Assembly: GCA_017556585.1 (NCBI GenBank)
Contig: JAFYMP010000028.1
Coordinates: 1-43,947 of the forward strand
From: Bacteroidaceae bacterium
Lineage (GTDB): Bacteria; Bacteroidota; Bacteroidia; Bacteroidales; Bacteroidaceae
Length of the DNA: 43,947 nt
Direction of reading: 5' to 3'
The notes under the pieces are model-generated. The model was not told where the DNA came from. It did no database searches and saw only the letters and a program-made list of their open reading frames with translations. Below, piece after piece: positions 16,066-24,665 of the stretch. The position numbers and the translations under genes are program-made. Within the stretch, counting starts at the first letter, position 1; the number at the start of each line of letters is the position of its first letter.

Positions 16066-17958
16066 TTATAAACTATCTATCCATTCTGCACTGCTAACAT
16101 CGCTTGCAAATCGCCATCCGTTTCTGGGCGAAAGCGATATAGCAAATACCTGTGGTCCGTCAGGCATACAAGATCTTTTAAACTGCTGACTGAAGAATCT
16201 GCGCAAGAACACTTTCAACCAACCTTTTATAGTCTCTTCATTATATTGACCGGCAAAAGCATATTTAGCCAGATAGAGAACTTTTTCCGGGGTAAAGCCA
16301 TTCTTTAACAGATGATACAGGAAGAAATCGTGCAGTTCGTACGGTCCAACTATATCTTCTGTCTTCTGATTTATATCTCCATTGCTATCTGCAGGCAACA
16401 GTTCCGGACTAACAGGAGTAGCCACAACATCAAGCAGATATGGTTTTGCCGATACAAACTCATCTCTACCTGCCGCATATTCAACTATCATTCTTACCAT
16501 AGTCTTTGGAACACCGGCATTGACACCATACATAGACATCTGGTCGCCATTATATGTACACCAGCCAAGAGCCAATTCAGACATATCGCCTGTACCTATA
16601 ACCAGAGCATTCTCTTTATTTGCCAAATCCATCAGAATCTGTGTACGCTCTCTGGCCTGACTGTTTTCATAAACCACATCTTTAATTTCCGGATTATGAC
16701 CTATATCGGAAAAATGTTGCAAACAGGCATCTTTTATACTGATTTCCCTTACATCGGTGCCCAATACTTTCATCAATTCAAGAGCATTGTTATAGGTTCT
16801 GCCAGTGGTGCCAAATCCCGGCATTGTAACTGCCACAATACCCTTTCTGTCCAGGCCCATCATATCAAATGTTTTTGCAATCACCAAAAGTGCCAATGTA
16901 GAATCAAGACCACCCGACACACCTATAACGGCCTTTTTTGCCGATATATTCTTCATTCTGGTTGCAAGTGCAGCAGTTTGTATAGCAAATGTTTCTGCGC
17001 AAGTGTTTTCTACCGATGATGCTACAAACGGATTTTCGCATACAGGATACTCCGGCTGTTCTGCTCTCCAATCAGGTATCTCCACAGAATATGTTATACC
17101 ATTGCCTTTCAGCTCCTTAAATATAGAACTGCGCATACGGCACATATTAAGTTTCTCTACATCAATATCTGAAATCAAAAGAGAACCGTTATCTGTCCAT
17201 TCACTATTCTGTTTTAGCATAAATCCGTTTTCGGCAATAAACGAATAACCCGAATAGAGATTATCGCCCGATGTCTCTCCATATCCGCCCGATGCCAGAA
17301 CATAGCCTGACATACAACGCATAGACTGCATCTTTACCATATCAGCAAGAACTGCACCGGTACCTGTCTGAGTCTTTACTGCCGACAGATTAAATGTAAC
17401 TAACGAACCGCCTACCGACTGTATTGAGCTAGGCGATACTGCTGCAAACAGATCTTCGCCTATCTCTATTGAAAATGCTCCATTGTTTGATGCAAACACC
17501 ATATTATGACCAAAGGGCACACTGCGCCCACACAGTTCAATAGTACCGTCTTCTATATCGGAAGCGTCGGCAAACCAATGTCTTTCTCCCGATTCTTCGC
17601 AAAGGAATGTCTTTGCTACCGATGCTATTATACAACCTTTGTGAAGTACTACAGCACCATTCAAAAGCGATGATGAAACACGTAGTGGCATACCTGCTAT
17701 GATTATGATATCCATCTTTGCGGTCTGCTGCAACAGCCATTCCAGTGCCTGTTCTGCCCTATCTATCAACTGACGGGACAAGAACAAATCCCCACAAGAA
17801 TATCCGGTTATAGATAGTTCCGGAAAACAGATTACCTGAACCTGCTTTTCGTATGCCTTTTCCACCAATTCCAAACACTGTTTGGCATTGGCCAATGGAG
17901 CAGCAACCTTAACTACCGGTACAGCAGCAGCTACCCTAAAGAAACCATAATCATTCAT
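16066..17958 (-). CDS. nadE: NAD+ synthetase with degenerate glutaminase domain
   Basis: The 630-residue protein has the two-domain layout of glutamine-dependent NAD+ synthetase, which amidates deamido-NAD. The C-terminal synthetase part looks intact: GVSGGLDSTLALLV, VTMPGFGTTGRTY, GTGDMSELALGWCTYNGDQM and NAGVPKTMVR. In the N-terminal nitrilase-like domain the catalytic Glu47 (CFPELSITGY) and Lys116 (VAKTFL) are present. The Cys expected in the family's ICEDLW motif is Gly167 here (EIGEDLF, codon GGC at 17458-17460). The usual P-N-Y segment after the lysine is also changed. The protein probably cannot hydrolyse glutamine and would need free ammonia. It follows trpB2 by 12 bases. A sequencing error is possible (GGC versus TGC). 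Confidence 0.93.
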   Translation of the reverse strand: MNDYGFFRVAAAVPVVKVAAPLANAKQCLELVEKAYEKQVQVICFPELSITGYSCGDLFLSRQLIDRAEQALEWLLQQTAKMDIIIIAGMPLRVSSSLLNGAVVLHKGCIIASVAKTFLCEESGERHWFADASDIEDGTIELCGRSVPFGHNMVFASNNGAFSIEIGEDLFAAVSPSSIQSVGGSLVTFNLSAVKTQTGTGAVLADMVKMQSMRCMSGYVLASGGYGETSGDNLYSGYSFIAENGFMLKQNSEWTDNGSLLISDIDVEKLNMCRMRSSIFKELKGNGITYSVEIPDWRAEQPEYPVCENPFVASSVENTCAETFAIQTAALATRMKNISAKKAVIGVSGGLDSTLALLVIAKTFDMMGLDRKGIVAVTMPGFGTTGRTYNNALELMKVLGTDVREISIKDACLQHFSDIGHNPEIKDVVYENSQARERTQILMDLANKENALVIGTGDMSELALGWCTYNGDQMSMYGVNAGVPKTMVRMIVEYAAGRDEFVSAKPYLLDVVATPVSPELLPADSNGDINQKTEDIVGPYELHDFFLYHLLKNGFTPEKVLYLAKYAFAGQYNEETIKGWLKVFLRRFFSQQFKRSCMPDGPQVFAISLSPRNGWRFASDVSSAEWIDSL

Positions 17959-17970
17959 ACCTTAATATTT

Positions 17971-19329
17971 TTACAAGCTGAAATCAGCCAAATTCTTTTC
18001 TACCTCTTCCTGGCTCATTGCGTAGTTTGTAAGGTTACCGCTCAGATACTGATTATATGCAGCCATATCCATCAGTCCATGACCTGTCAGGTTAAACAGC
18101 AACACCTTACTTTCACCACTCTCCTTACATTCCAAAGCACGACGAATAGTAGCTGCAATTGCGTGACAAGATTCAGGAGCAGGAACAATACCTTCACTCT
18201 GAGCAAACAGCATACCTGCTTCGAAAGTCTCTATCTGATCCACATCCATAGCCTCCATAAATCCATCTTTTAGCAACTGCGATACTATAACACCTGCACC
18301 GTGGTAACGCAAACCACCTGCGTGAATATTTGCAGGAGCAAAATTGTGTCCTAAAGAGAACATCGGCATCAATGGAGTATATCCGGCTTCATCGCCATAG
18401 TCGTACATAAATTTACCCTTTGTAAGTTTAGGGCAAGATGCAGGCTCTACTGCTATAAAACGTGTACCCTTACGTTCCCCACTAATTGCATGACGCATAA
18501 ATGGGAAAGCCAAACCGGCAAAGTTTGAACCACCACCAAAACAAGCTATAATTTCATCAGGATATTCACCTGCCATAGCCATCTGCTTTTCTGCTTCAAG
18601 ACCAATAATAGTCTGATGCAACGATACGTGACTAAGCACAGAGCCCAATGTATATTTACAGTTTGGAGTCATTTTTGCCAATTCCACAGCTTCTGATATT
18701 GCTGTACCCAACGATCCCTGATGATTAGGATGTTTGGTAAGAATATCCTTACCTGCACGTGTTGACATTGAAGGTGATGCAGTTACCTGCGCACCAAACA
18801 CCTGCATCATATTTCTTCTGTAAGGTTTCTGTTCGTAGCTTATTTTTACCTGATATACGGCAGCCTCTATACCGAATACCTTTGCAGCGTATGAAAGAGC
18901 TGTACCCCACTGACCGGCGCCTGTTTCTGTAGTAACATTTGTAACACCTTCCTGTTTGCAATAATATGCCTGTGCCAATGCGGAATTCAGTTTATGTGAA
19001 CCTACCGGGCTAACACTCTCATTCTTAAAATATATGTGTGCAGGAGTACCTAAAGCCTTTTCCAGTCCGTATGCGCGTACCAGCGGAGTACTTCTGTAAT
19101 AAGTGTACATTTCGCGAACTTTTTCCGGGATATCTATCCATGAATCGGTCTGATTCAGTTCCTGACGGCTACACTCTTCACAGAAAATAGGATATAGATC
19201 TTCTGCTTTCATAAATTCACCTGTTGCAGGGTTTTTCAAAGGCATAGGTTTATTAGGCATATCTGCCTGAATATTGTACCACTGTGTTGGTATCTCATTT
19301 TCACTCAAAAAAAATCTTTTCTGTTTCAT
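17971..19329 (-). CDS. trpB2: TrpB2-type tryptophan synthase beta homologue
   Basis: From the first ATG (19329) the protein has 452 residues. It is a PLP enzyme of the TrpB2 branch, recognisable by FLSENEIPTQWYNI at the start, the PLP lysine motif VGSHKLNSALAQAY, ETGAGQWGTALSYA, the phosphate loop CFGGGSNFAGLAFPF and the long C-terminal VPAPESCHAI region. TrpB2 proteins join indole and serine to make tryptophan without needing TrpA, and are often used for indole salvage. No trpA or other trp gene is nearby. A tryptophan attenuator directly upstream (19368-19562) strongly supports a role in tryptophan supply. A TTG start at 19350 is possible but less likely. It heads the trpB2-nadE-glnN cluster. 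Confidence 0.95.
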   Translation of the reverse strand: MKQKRFFLSENEIPTQWYNIQADMPNKPMPLKNPATGEFMKAEDLYPIFCEECSRQELNQTDSWIDIPEKVREMYTYYRSTPLVRAYGLEKALGTPAHIYFKNESVSPVGSHKLNSALAQAYYCKQEGVTNVTTETGAGQWGTALSYAAKVFGIEAAVYQVKISYEQKPYRRNMMQVFGAQVTASPSMSTRAGKDILTKHPNHQGSLGTAISEAVELAKMTPNCKYTLGSVLSHVSLHQTIIGLEAEKQMAMAGEYPDEIIACFGGGSNFAGLAFPFMRHAISGERKGTRFIAVEPASCPKLTKGKFMYDYGDEAGYTPLMPMFSLGHNFAPANIHAGGLRYHGAGVIVSQLLKDGFMEAMDVDQIETFEAGMLFAQSEGIVPAPESCHAIAATIRRALECKESGESKVLLFNLTGHGLMDMAAYNQYLSGNLTNYAMSQEEVEKNLADFSL

Positions 19330-19367
19330 ATTTGTTATCTGTTTTTTCAATTCATATTAAGTTTATA

Positions 19368-19402
19368 CAAAAAGAGCCCGTCTCCACGCGTGGTTTCGGG
19401 CT
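19368..19402 (-). terminator. Attenuator terminator of the trp leader
   Basis: AGCCCG pairs with CGGGCT (plus-strand 19375-19380 with 19397-19402), and the loop contains the self-complementary CCACGCGTGG. On the minus strand it ends in CTTTTTG. It lies between the leader peptide and trpB2. A second hairpin, CTTAT(C)CTG/CAG-ATAAG at 19410-19432, lies just before it and is a candidate pause or competing structure. Confidence 0.85.
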
Positions 19403-19441
19403 TCTCTATCTTATCTGGTAAATCAGGATAAGACAAACGAA

Positions 19442-19504
19442 TTATGCCACCCCACGCCATCGTACGGTACACCACTCGCTTTGCCACCAAAATTTACTGT
19501 TCAT
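19442..19504 (-). CDS. Tryptophan leader peptide (20 residues, four Trp)
   Basis: The ORF starts at ATG (19502-19504) and stops at TAA (19442-19444). It encodes 20 residues containing WW at positions 6-7 and single Trp at 11 and 16, that is four Trp in 20 residues, far above the normal frequency. It begins MNSKFWWQSEW. Ribosome stalling at these codons when charged tRNA-Trp is scarce should alter folding of the RNA downstream and prevent the terminator at 19375-19402. This is the classical attenuation layout and fits the Bacteroid-trp leader type described for Bacteroidetes. The peptide itself probably has no function beyond its translation. Confidence 0.88.
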   Translation of the reverse strand: MNSKFWWQSEWCTVRWRGVA

Positions 19505-19532
19505 AACCTGATTTTTATTCTGCTTACAAGTG

Positions 19533-19562
19533 CAAAAGTACAACCTTTTTTCTTTCATCAAA
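19533..19562 (-). promoter_or_regulatory. Promoter of the trp leader and trpB2-nadE-glnN
   Basis: On the minus strand TTTG (19559-19562), 18 bases, then TACTTTTG (19533-19540) match the Bacteroidetes consensus. Transcription would start near 19526, about 20 bases before the leader ATG. Confidence 0.78.
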
Positions 19563-19602
19563 CATTACACGCTATTTTTTTCAATTATTTCATTCAAATA
19601 TA

Positions 19603-19610
19603 TAACTTTG
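19603..19610 (+). promoter_or_regulatory. -7 promoter box of the aminotransferase operon
   Basis: TAACTTTG matches the consensus, 17 bases before the ATG at 19628. It lies inside the longer in-frame ORF from 19481, showing that the long start is wrong. The promoter is divergent from the trp leader promoter, about 40 bases apart. Confidence 0.65.
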
Positions 19611-19627
19611 TGCAAAATTACATTGCA

Positions 19628-20824
19628 ATGAAAATATCTAATAGAGCAGAGATTATGCCAAGTTCACCTATTCGTAAGCTGTCAAAGATAGCTCAACAGG
19701 TAGAATCGGAAGGCGTAAAAATTTACCACCTAAACATCGGTCAGCCGGACCTGCCTACTCCGCAGATTGGTCTGGATGCTTTAAAGAACATTGACCGTCA
19801 AGTCTTGGAATACTCTCCAAGCCAGGGTTTCTTGAGTTTGCGAAAAAAATTATGCGACTACTACGAACAGTATCAAATCAAGTTCCAACCGGACGATATA
19901 ATTGTAACTTGTGGTGGTTCAGAAGCGGTTTTGTTTGCATTTATGACCTGTTTGAATCCGGGCGATGAAATTATTGTACCGGAGCCTGCATACGCGAACT
20001 ACATGGCTTTTGCCGTATCGGCCGGAGCAGTTATCAAACCAATAGTTTCATCCATAGACGATGGCTTTGCATTGCCACCTGTGGAAGAGTTTGAAAAACT
20101 GATAACAGAGCGTACAAAAGGTATTCTGATATGTAACCCAAACAACCCAACCGGATATCTCTACACAATGAAAGAGATGCTCCAGTTGCGCGATTTGGTA
20201 AAGAAATACGATTTATATCTATTCTCCGACGAGGTATATCGTGAATTTATATACACCGGTTCTCCATATATATCGGCCTGTCACTTAGAGGGTATAGAGG
20301 ATAATGTCATACTGATTGACTCCGTGTCAAAGAGATATTCCGAATGTGGTATAAGAATAGGTGCTATTGCCACAAAGAACGAAACAGTACGCAAAGCAGT
20401 AATGAAGTTCTGTCAGGCACGTCTCAGCCCGCCACTTATAGGACAGATAGTTGCAGAAGCATCTATTTCTGCCCCACGAGATTATATGGCTACTACATAC
20501 GATGAATTCATAAATCGCAGAAAATGTCTGATAGATGGTCTGAATAAAATTCCGGGCGTATATTCACCTATTCCTATGGGAGCCTTCTATACTATGGTTC
20601 AGCTACCTATTGATGACTGCGATAAGTTCTGCCAATGGTGTCTGACAGATTTCAGACGTAATGGTGAGACTATTATGATGGCACCGGGAACCGGTTTCTA
20701 TTCAGATTCGTCACTTGGAAAAAATCAGGTACGTCTGGCATACGTACTGAACAATCAGGATTTAAAGAAAGCGCTTAAACTTTTGGAAGAGGCGCTGGAA
20801 GAGTATAATAACTTAACCAAATAA
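19628..20824 (+). CDS. Class I/II aminotransferase (aspartate-type fold)
   Basis: From the ATG at 19628 the protein has 398 residues of the fold-type I PLP aminotransferases. Visible motifs: LNIGQPDLPTP, YSPSQGFLSLRKKL, the PLP-phosphate region VTCGGSEAVLFA, ICNPNNPTGYLYT, FSDEVYREFIY and the PLP lysine in SVSKRYSECGIRIG. The C-terminal part includes PMGAFYTMVQL and NQVRLAYVL. It transfers an amino group between an amino acid and a 2-oxo acid. Aspartate or aromatic amino acids are the usual substrates in this branch, but specificity is not readable. It is the first gene of a five-gene run. The divergent trpB2 cluster makes an amino-acid biosynthetic role plausible. Confidence 0.93.
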   Translation: MKISNRAEIMPSSPIRKLSKIAQQVESEGVKIYHLNIGQPDLPTPQIGLDALKNIDRQVLEYSPSQGFLSLRKKLCDYYEQYQIKFQPDDIIVTCGGSEAVLFAFMTCLNPGDEIIVPEPAYANYMAFAVSAGAVIKPIVSSIDDGFALPPVEEFEKLITERTKGILICNPNNPTGYLYTMKEMLQLRDLVKKYDLYLFSDEVYREFIYTGSPYISACHLEGIEDNVILIDSVSKRYSECGIRIGAIATKNETVRKAVMKFCQARLSPPLIGQIVAEASISAPRDYMATTYDEFINRRKCLIDGLNKIPGVYSPIPMGAFYTMVQLPIDDCDKFCQWCLTDFRRNGETIMMAPGTGFYSDSSLGKNQVRLAYVLNNQDLKKALKLLEEALEEYNNLTK

Positions 20825-20831
20825 TGTATTT

Positions 20832-22028
20832 ATGAAAAAAGCTACTTTACTGATTGCATCGGCAGCACTATTGCTGACCGCTTGCGGAGAGCAGAAACAG
20901 TGTAACAAATGCAGCGAAGCGGAAAACAATCCGTTTTTAAAGCAGGAGATTGTATCAGTACCACGTGGAGAGCAGGCTCCAAGAGCTACTCCGGGACAGA
21001 ACAACTTTGGCGGTATGATTCTGCCACCACCTTCAGGCGCTAATCAGAACAGACCCAGACCTGCACAGACACAGCAACCACCACGCAGACCTATGCAGCA
21101 GGGTCCAAGAGATATGGATATCACTGAAATTTCAATGAGTGACCCATTCATCTACGCAGATGCAGAGACTCAGACTTACTATCTGACAGGTACCGGTGGT
21201 TCACTTTACAAGAGTAAAGATCTTAAAACCTGGAATGGTCCGTACAATATCATAGATCTTTCAGGTACTTGGATGCAGGGCAATTTTGTTGCAGCAGGCG
21301 AAATCCACAAGTTTGGTGATAAATTCTACTATGCAGGTACATGGAACAATCACAGAGTATGTATTGAACAGGTACCACGCAGATATAATGTACCTCTGAA
21401 CCAGACACAACTTTTGGTTTCTGACAAAGTAGATGGCCCATATCTGCCATTGGTTAAAGATTCAACATTCTGTCTTGGTCCAGTAGATTGGGATATCATT
21501 GACGGTACTCTCTACGAAGAGAACGATACAGTATATATGGTATTCGTACACGAATGGACACAGCTTATTGACGGTACAATGGACTACTTCCCACTATCTG
21601 AAGATTTGACACATCGTACAGCAGAACCTACCACAATGTTCCGCGCAAGTGAAGCAGCATGGTCTAAAGAGATGAACTCTATAGGCGAAGCTACATTTGG
21701 TCTAAAGATGCCGGGATGGGTAACAGATGGCCCACAGATGTTCCGCACTCAGACTGGCGTACTTGGTATGCTATGGTCAAGCTGGGGTGACACACGTTAT
21801 GCACAGGGTATTGCATATTCAACCAGCGGTAGCATTAAAGGTCCTTGGGTACAGGAAGAGAAGTCATTCCTTGCTAACAATTCAGGTCATGGTATGTTGT
21901 TCCGCAAATTTGACGGCACACTTCTTTACATAGTACACCACGATGCCGGCAATGGTCGCAAGCCACAGATTTGGACTGTTGACGATTCAGGAGACAAACT
22001 TGTCTTAGGCAAAAAGATTCTTGGATGA
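20832..22028 (+). CDS. GH43-like lipoprotein (glycoside hydrolase, five-bladed propeller)
   Basis: The 398-residue protein has a lipoprotein signal with lipobox LLTAC (Cys18). A low-complexity Pro/Arg/Gln-rich linker follows (about residues 45-95). The catalytic domain resembles GH43 beta-xylosidases/arabinofuranosidases: ISMSDPFIYADAETQTYYL carries the aspartate that is usually the general base, PVDWDIIDGTLYEENDTVY the middle aspartate and NSIGEATFGLKMPGWVTDGP a candidate acid. It probably trims plant or mucin side chains at the cell surface. It begins seven bases after the aminotransferase and its last four bases overlap the maf start (ATGA). A glycoside hydrolase in a housekeeping run with maf is unusual. 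Confidence 0.85.
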   Translation: MKKATLLIASAALLLTACGEQKQCNKCSEAENNPFLKQEIVSVPRGEQAPRATPGQNNFGGMILPPPSGANQNRPRPAQTQQPPRRPMQQGPRDMDITEISMSDPFIYADAETQTYYLTGTGGSLYKSKDLKTWNGPYNIIDLSGTWMQGNFVAAGEIHKFGDKFYYAGTWNNHRVCIEQVPRRYNVPLNQTQLLVSDKVDGPYLPLVKDSTFCLGPVDWDIIDGTLYEENDTVYMVFVHEWTQLIDGTMDYFPLSEDLTHRTAEPTTMFRASEAAWSKEMNSIGEATFGLKMPGWVTDGPQMFRTQTGVLGMLWSSWGDTRYAQGIAYSTSGSIKGPWVQEEKSFLANNSGHGMLFRKFDGTLLYIVHHDAGNGRKPQIWTVDDSGDKLVLGKKILG

Positions 22029-22606
22029 TAAATATACCTTATAAAGTAGTACTTGCATCGGCATCTCCCAGAAGAAAAGAACTTCTGGCGGGATTAGGAA
22101 TAGATTTTTCCATCAGAGTATTGGAAAATATAGATGAATCTTCTCCCTCGCATCTGCAGGGAGAAGATATTCCATTATACATATCAGGCAAAAAGGCAGA
22201 TGCCTACATAATGGGATTAGCTACCGACGAACTGCTGATAACTGCCGACACCATTGTATATATAGATGGAGAAGTTTTAGGCAAGCCTTCTACTCCACAA
22301 GAGGCGGAAGAGATGCTAAGAAAGCTATCTGGAAAATGGCATCAGGTTATAACCGGTGTGGTACTATGCACTAAGGAGAGAAGACACAGTTTTGCAGTTA
22401 CCACACAGGTAAAGTTTGCAGAACTCACAGAGAAAGAGATTGAATACTATGTAAAAAAGTATTCTCCACTTGACAAAGCCGGTGCATACGGTATTCAAGA
22501 GTGGATAGGCTATATAGGAGTAGAACGCATAGAAGGTTCATATTTCAATGTAGTTGGACTACCTGTACAGCGTTTATATCAGGAACTCAAACAGTTTGTT
22601 GAATAA
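22025..22606 (+). CDS. maf: Maf nucleoside triphosphate pyrophosphatase
   Basis: The 193-residue protein is of normal Maf length. It starts VVLASASPRRKELLAG, the phosphate-binding signature, and continues with LLITADTIVYIDGEVLGKP, where Asp is the catalytic site, and GKWHQVITGVVLC. The late motif DKAGAYGIQEWIG fits the dTTP/UTP-type pyrophosphatases (YhdE-like). These enzymes hydrolyse dTTP, UTP or modified nucleotides to monophosphates and have been linked to septum formation. It overlaps the preceding gene by four bases and is followed after five bases by the DedA-like gene. Confidence 0.94.
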   Translation: MINIPYKVVLASASPRRKELLAGLGIDFSIRVLENIDESSPSHLQGEDIPLYISGKKADAYIMGLATDELLITADTIVYIDGEVLGKPSTPQEAEEMLRKLSGKWHQVITGVVLCTKERRHSFAVTTQVKFAELTEKEIEYYVKKYSPLDKAGAYGIQEWIGYIGVERIEGSYFNVVGLPVQRLYQELKQFVE

Positions 22607-22611
22607 CAGAG

Positions 22612-23067
22612 ATGGAGAAACTGGTAGAGATACTTATAGAATGGGGATATGTAGGTGCATTCATATCGGCACTATTGGCCGGTACTATTGTACCATTCAG
22701 TTCTGAACTTGTGGTAGCTGCACTCATCAAAGTAGGCAGCAGCCCTGCACTCTGTCTTATTTCGGCAGCAGTAGGCAACACTTTAGGAGGTGTAACCTGT
22801 TACTGGTTAGGTTGGCTGGGAAAGACCGAATGGATTACCAAATACTTGAAAGTCAAGCCGGAGAAGATAGAAAAGGTAATGAACTACCTGCAAGGCAAAG
22901 GAGCCGCATCGTTTATGGCATTCTTTACCTTTCTGCCGTTTATAGGAGAGGCCATAGCCGTGGCGTTAGGATTCTTACGCAGTAATCCGCTATGGACCAC
23001 CATATCCATGTTTATAGGTAAATTTATACGATATGCAGTCATTGTTTGGGGACTGATGCAGATTTAA
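22612..23067 (+). CDS. VTT-domain (DedA/YqaA-like) membrane protein
   Basis: This 151-residue protein has a short amphipathic start, then FISALLAGTIVPFSSELVVAA, a polar turn and several membrane helices, including GNTLGGVTCYWLGWLG. The FLPFIGEAIAVALGFL segment carries the Gly/Pro pattern typical of the VTT domain. Family members scramble or flip phospholipids and undecaprenyl phosphate, or support membrane homeostasis; the YqaA branch is uncharacterised. It overlaps neither neighbour but sits five bases after maf and 16 before the GHL10 gene. Confidence 0.87.
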   Translation: MEKLVEILIEWGYVGAFISALLAGTIVPFSSELVVAALIKVGSSPALCLISAAVGNTLGGVTCYWLGWLGKTEWITKYLKVKPEKIEKVMNYLQGKGAASFMAFFTFLPFIGEAIAVALGFLRSNPLWTTISMFIGKFIRYAVIVWGLMQI

Positions 23068-23083
23068 CAAGAGTAACTATTTT

Positions 23084-24586
23084 ATGAAGAAAATCAGATT
23101 ATTTTCAACTATCATTCTGTTGCTGACAGCTACCACAGTTTTTGCTGCAGCACCAAAAAGAGAATTCAGAGGTGCCTGGATTCAAGCCGTAAACCATCAG
23201 TTTGAAGGTATTCCTACCGGAGAACTGAAACAGACCCTGATAAGCCAGCTTGATAGTTTGGAAAAGGCAAGAATAAACACTATTCTGTTTCAGATACGTG
23301 TAGAGGGTGATGCGCTCTATAAATCGGAAATTGAACCTTGGAGCAAATATCTGACAGGCAAACAGGGACAGGCACCCGACGAAGATTGGGACCCATTACA
23401 ATTTATGATTGATGAATGTCATAAAAGAGGTATGGAACTGCACGCTTGGATCAATCCTTTCAGAGCACAAACCGCTTCTACTAAGGAGCTGTCACCTATG
23501 CACCAGATTTCACAGCACCCTGATCGTTTCATAAAATATGGAAGTTTGGTTCTTTTTAACCCTGCCATGCAGGAAAACTGCGACCATATATGTAAGGTGG
23601 CTGCCGACATTACAAGACGTTACGATATAGATGGTTTCCACATGGATGATTATTTCTATCCCTACCCTGACGGAAATCTTAAGTTCAATGACGATGCTTG
23701 GTTCAAAGCCAATAATCGCGGATTTACCGATAAAGCAGATTGGAGACGCGACAATGTTAACCGTTTTGTAGAACAGATAAGAGATACCATCAAGACTATA
23801 AAACCCTGGGTACGTTTTGGAATTTCTCCTTTTGGCATCTACAGAAATTCATCGCCAAGTTACCACAATGGCAGCCTGACCAATGGACTTGAGAACTATA
23901 GCGGATTATATGCAGATATTCTATACTGGATAGAAAAAGGATGGATGGACTACTGCATTCCGCAGGTATATTGGAACACAGGACATAAGACTGCCGATTA
24001 CTCCGTACTTACCAAATGGTGGTCAGAAAATGCAGGTAACTGTGTAATGGTTATAGGTCAGGATGTAGATAGAACCATAACCGGAACAGACCCCGCTAAT
24101 CGTTCCATGCATCAGCAACGTCACAAATTGAATTTGGAGCGTATTATGCCGGGACTTCAGGGAAACTGTTTCTGGTATGCAAAAGCTGTTGTAGATAATG
24201 TAGGTAACTACAGGACTATACTTACAGAAGAGTATCATCAGTATCCTGCTTTGCAACCTGTTGCACCTACTATGTCACAAGATGCTCCGGGTAAGGTTAG
24301 AAAGGTTATGTGTCTGGAGACTACCGATGGTCCTGTTCTGTTCTGGACTCCATCCAAATACAATAAGAAGAAGATTTTTGAGAAACCTGTTAAGTATGTT
24401 ATATACAGGTTTAATAAAGACGAAGAGATTAACATAGAAGATCCCTCACGTATTATTACTATTACAGACAGACTGTTTATCAACCTGCCTTATAAGGATG
24501 GTGCCACAGAATATGTTTATGTGGTTACTGCATTAAACAGACTACAAGTAGAATCTACTCCCGTCAAGTGCAAAGTCAAACTGTAA
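23084..24586 (+). CDS. Secreted GHL10-family protein (glycosyl hydrolase-like, YngK type)
   Basis: The 500-residue protein has a cleavable signal peptide (LLTATTVFA-A, about residue 22). The GHL10/DUF187 TIM-barrel pattern follows: REFRGAWIQAVNHQFEG, ARINTILFQIRVEGDALY, RGMELHAWINPFRAQ, YDIDGFHMDDYFYPYP (probable active-site acids), VRFGISPFGIYRN and DYCIPQVYWN. A C-terminal beta-sandwich-like part (about 400-500) may bind sugar. These proteins are related to GH13/GH10-type hydrolases and some act on peptidoglycan-like glycans; substrate unknown. It is the last gene of the aminotransferase run, followed by a strong terminator. Confidence 0.9.
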   Translation: MKKIRLFSTIILLLTATTVFAAAPKREFRGAWIQAVNHQFEGIPTGELKQTLISQLDSLEKARINTILFQIRVEGDALYKSEIEPWSKYLTGKQGQAPDEDWDPLQFMIDECHKRGMELHAWINPFRAQTASTKELSPMHQISQHPDRFIKYGSLVLFNPAMQENCDHICKVAADITRRYDIDGFHMDDYFYPYPDGNLKFNDDAWFKANNRGFTDKADWRRDNVNRFVEQIRDTIKTIKPWVRFGISPFGIYRNSSPSYHNGSLTNGLENYSGLYADILYWIEKGWMDYCIPQVYWNTGHKTADYSVLTKWWSENAGNCVMVIGQDVDRTITGTDPANRSMHQQRHKLNLERIMPGLQGNCFWYAKAVVDNVGNYRTILTEEYHQYPALQPVAPTMSQDAPGKVRKVMCLETTDGPVLFWTPSKYNKKKIFEKPVKYVIYRFNKDEEINIEDPSRIITITDRLFINLPYKDGATEYVYVVTALNRLQVESTPVKCKVKL

Positions 24587-24605
24587 GTTTCATTGCTTAT
24601 AAAGT

Positions 24606-24665
24606 GAACCCCGGACTTTGTGGAAAAAGTTCGGGGTTCTTTCAGCTATAATAGCTTTTTATTTC
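24606..24665. terminator. Terminator hairpins between convergent GHL10 gene and purL
   Basis: GAACCCCGGACTTT (24606-24619) pairs with AAAGTTCGGGGTTC (24626-24639) with one G-T pair. A second smaller hairpin, AGCTA-TAA-TAGCT (24644-24656), is followed by TTTTATTT and overlaps the purL stop codon. Confidence 0.82.
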
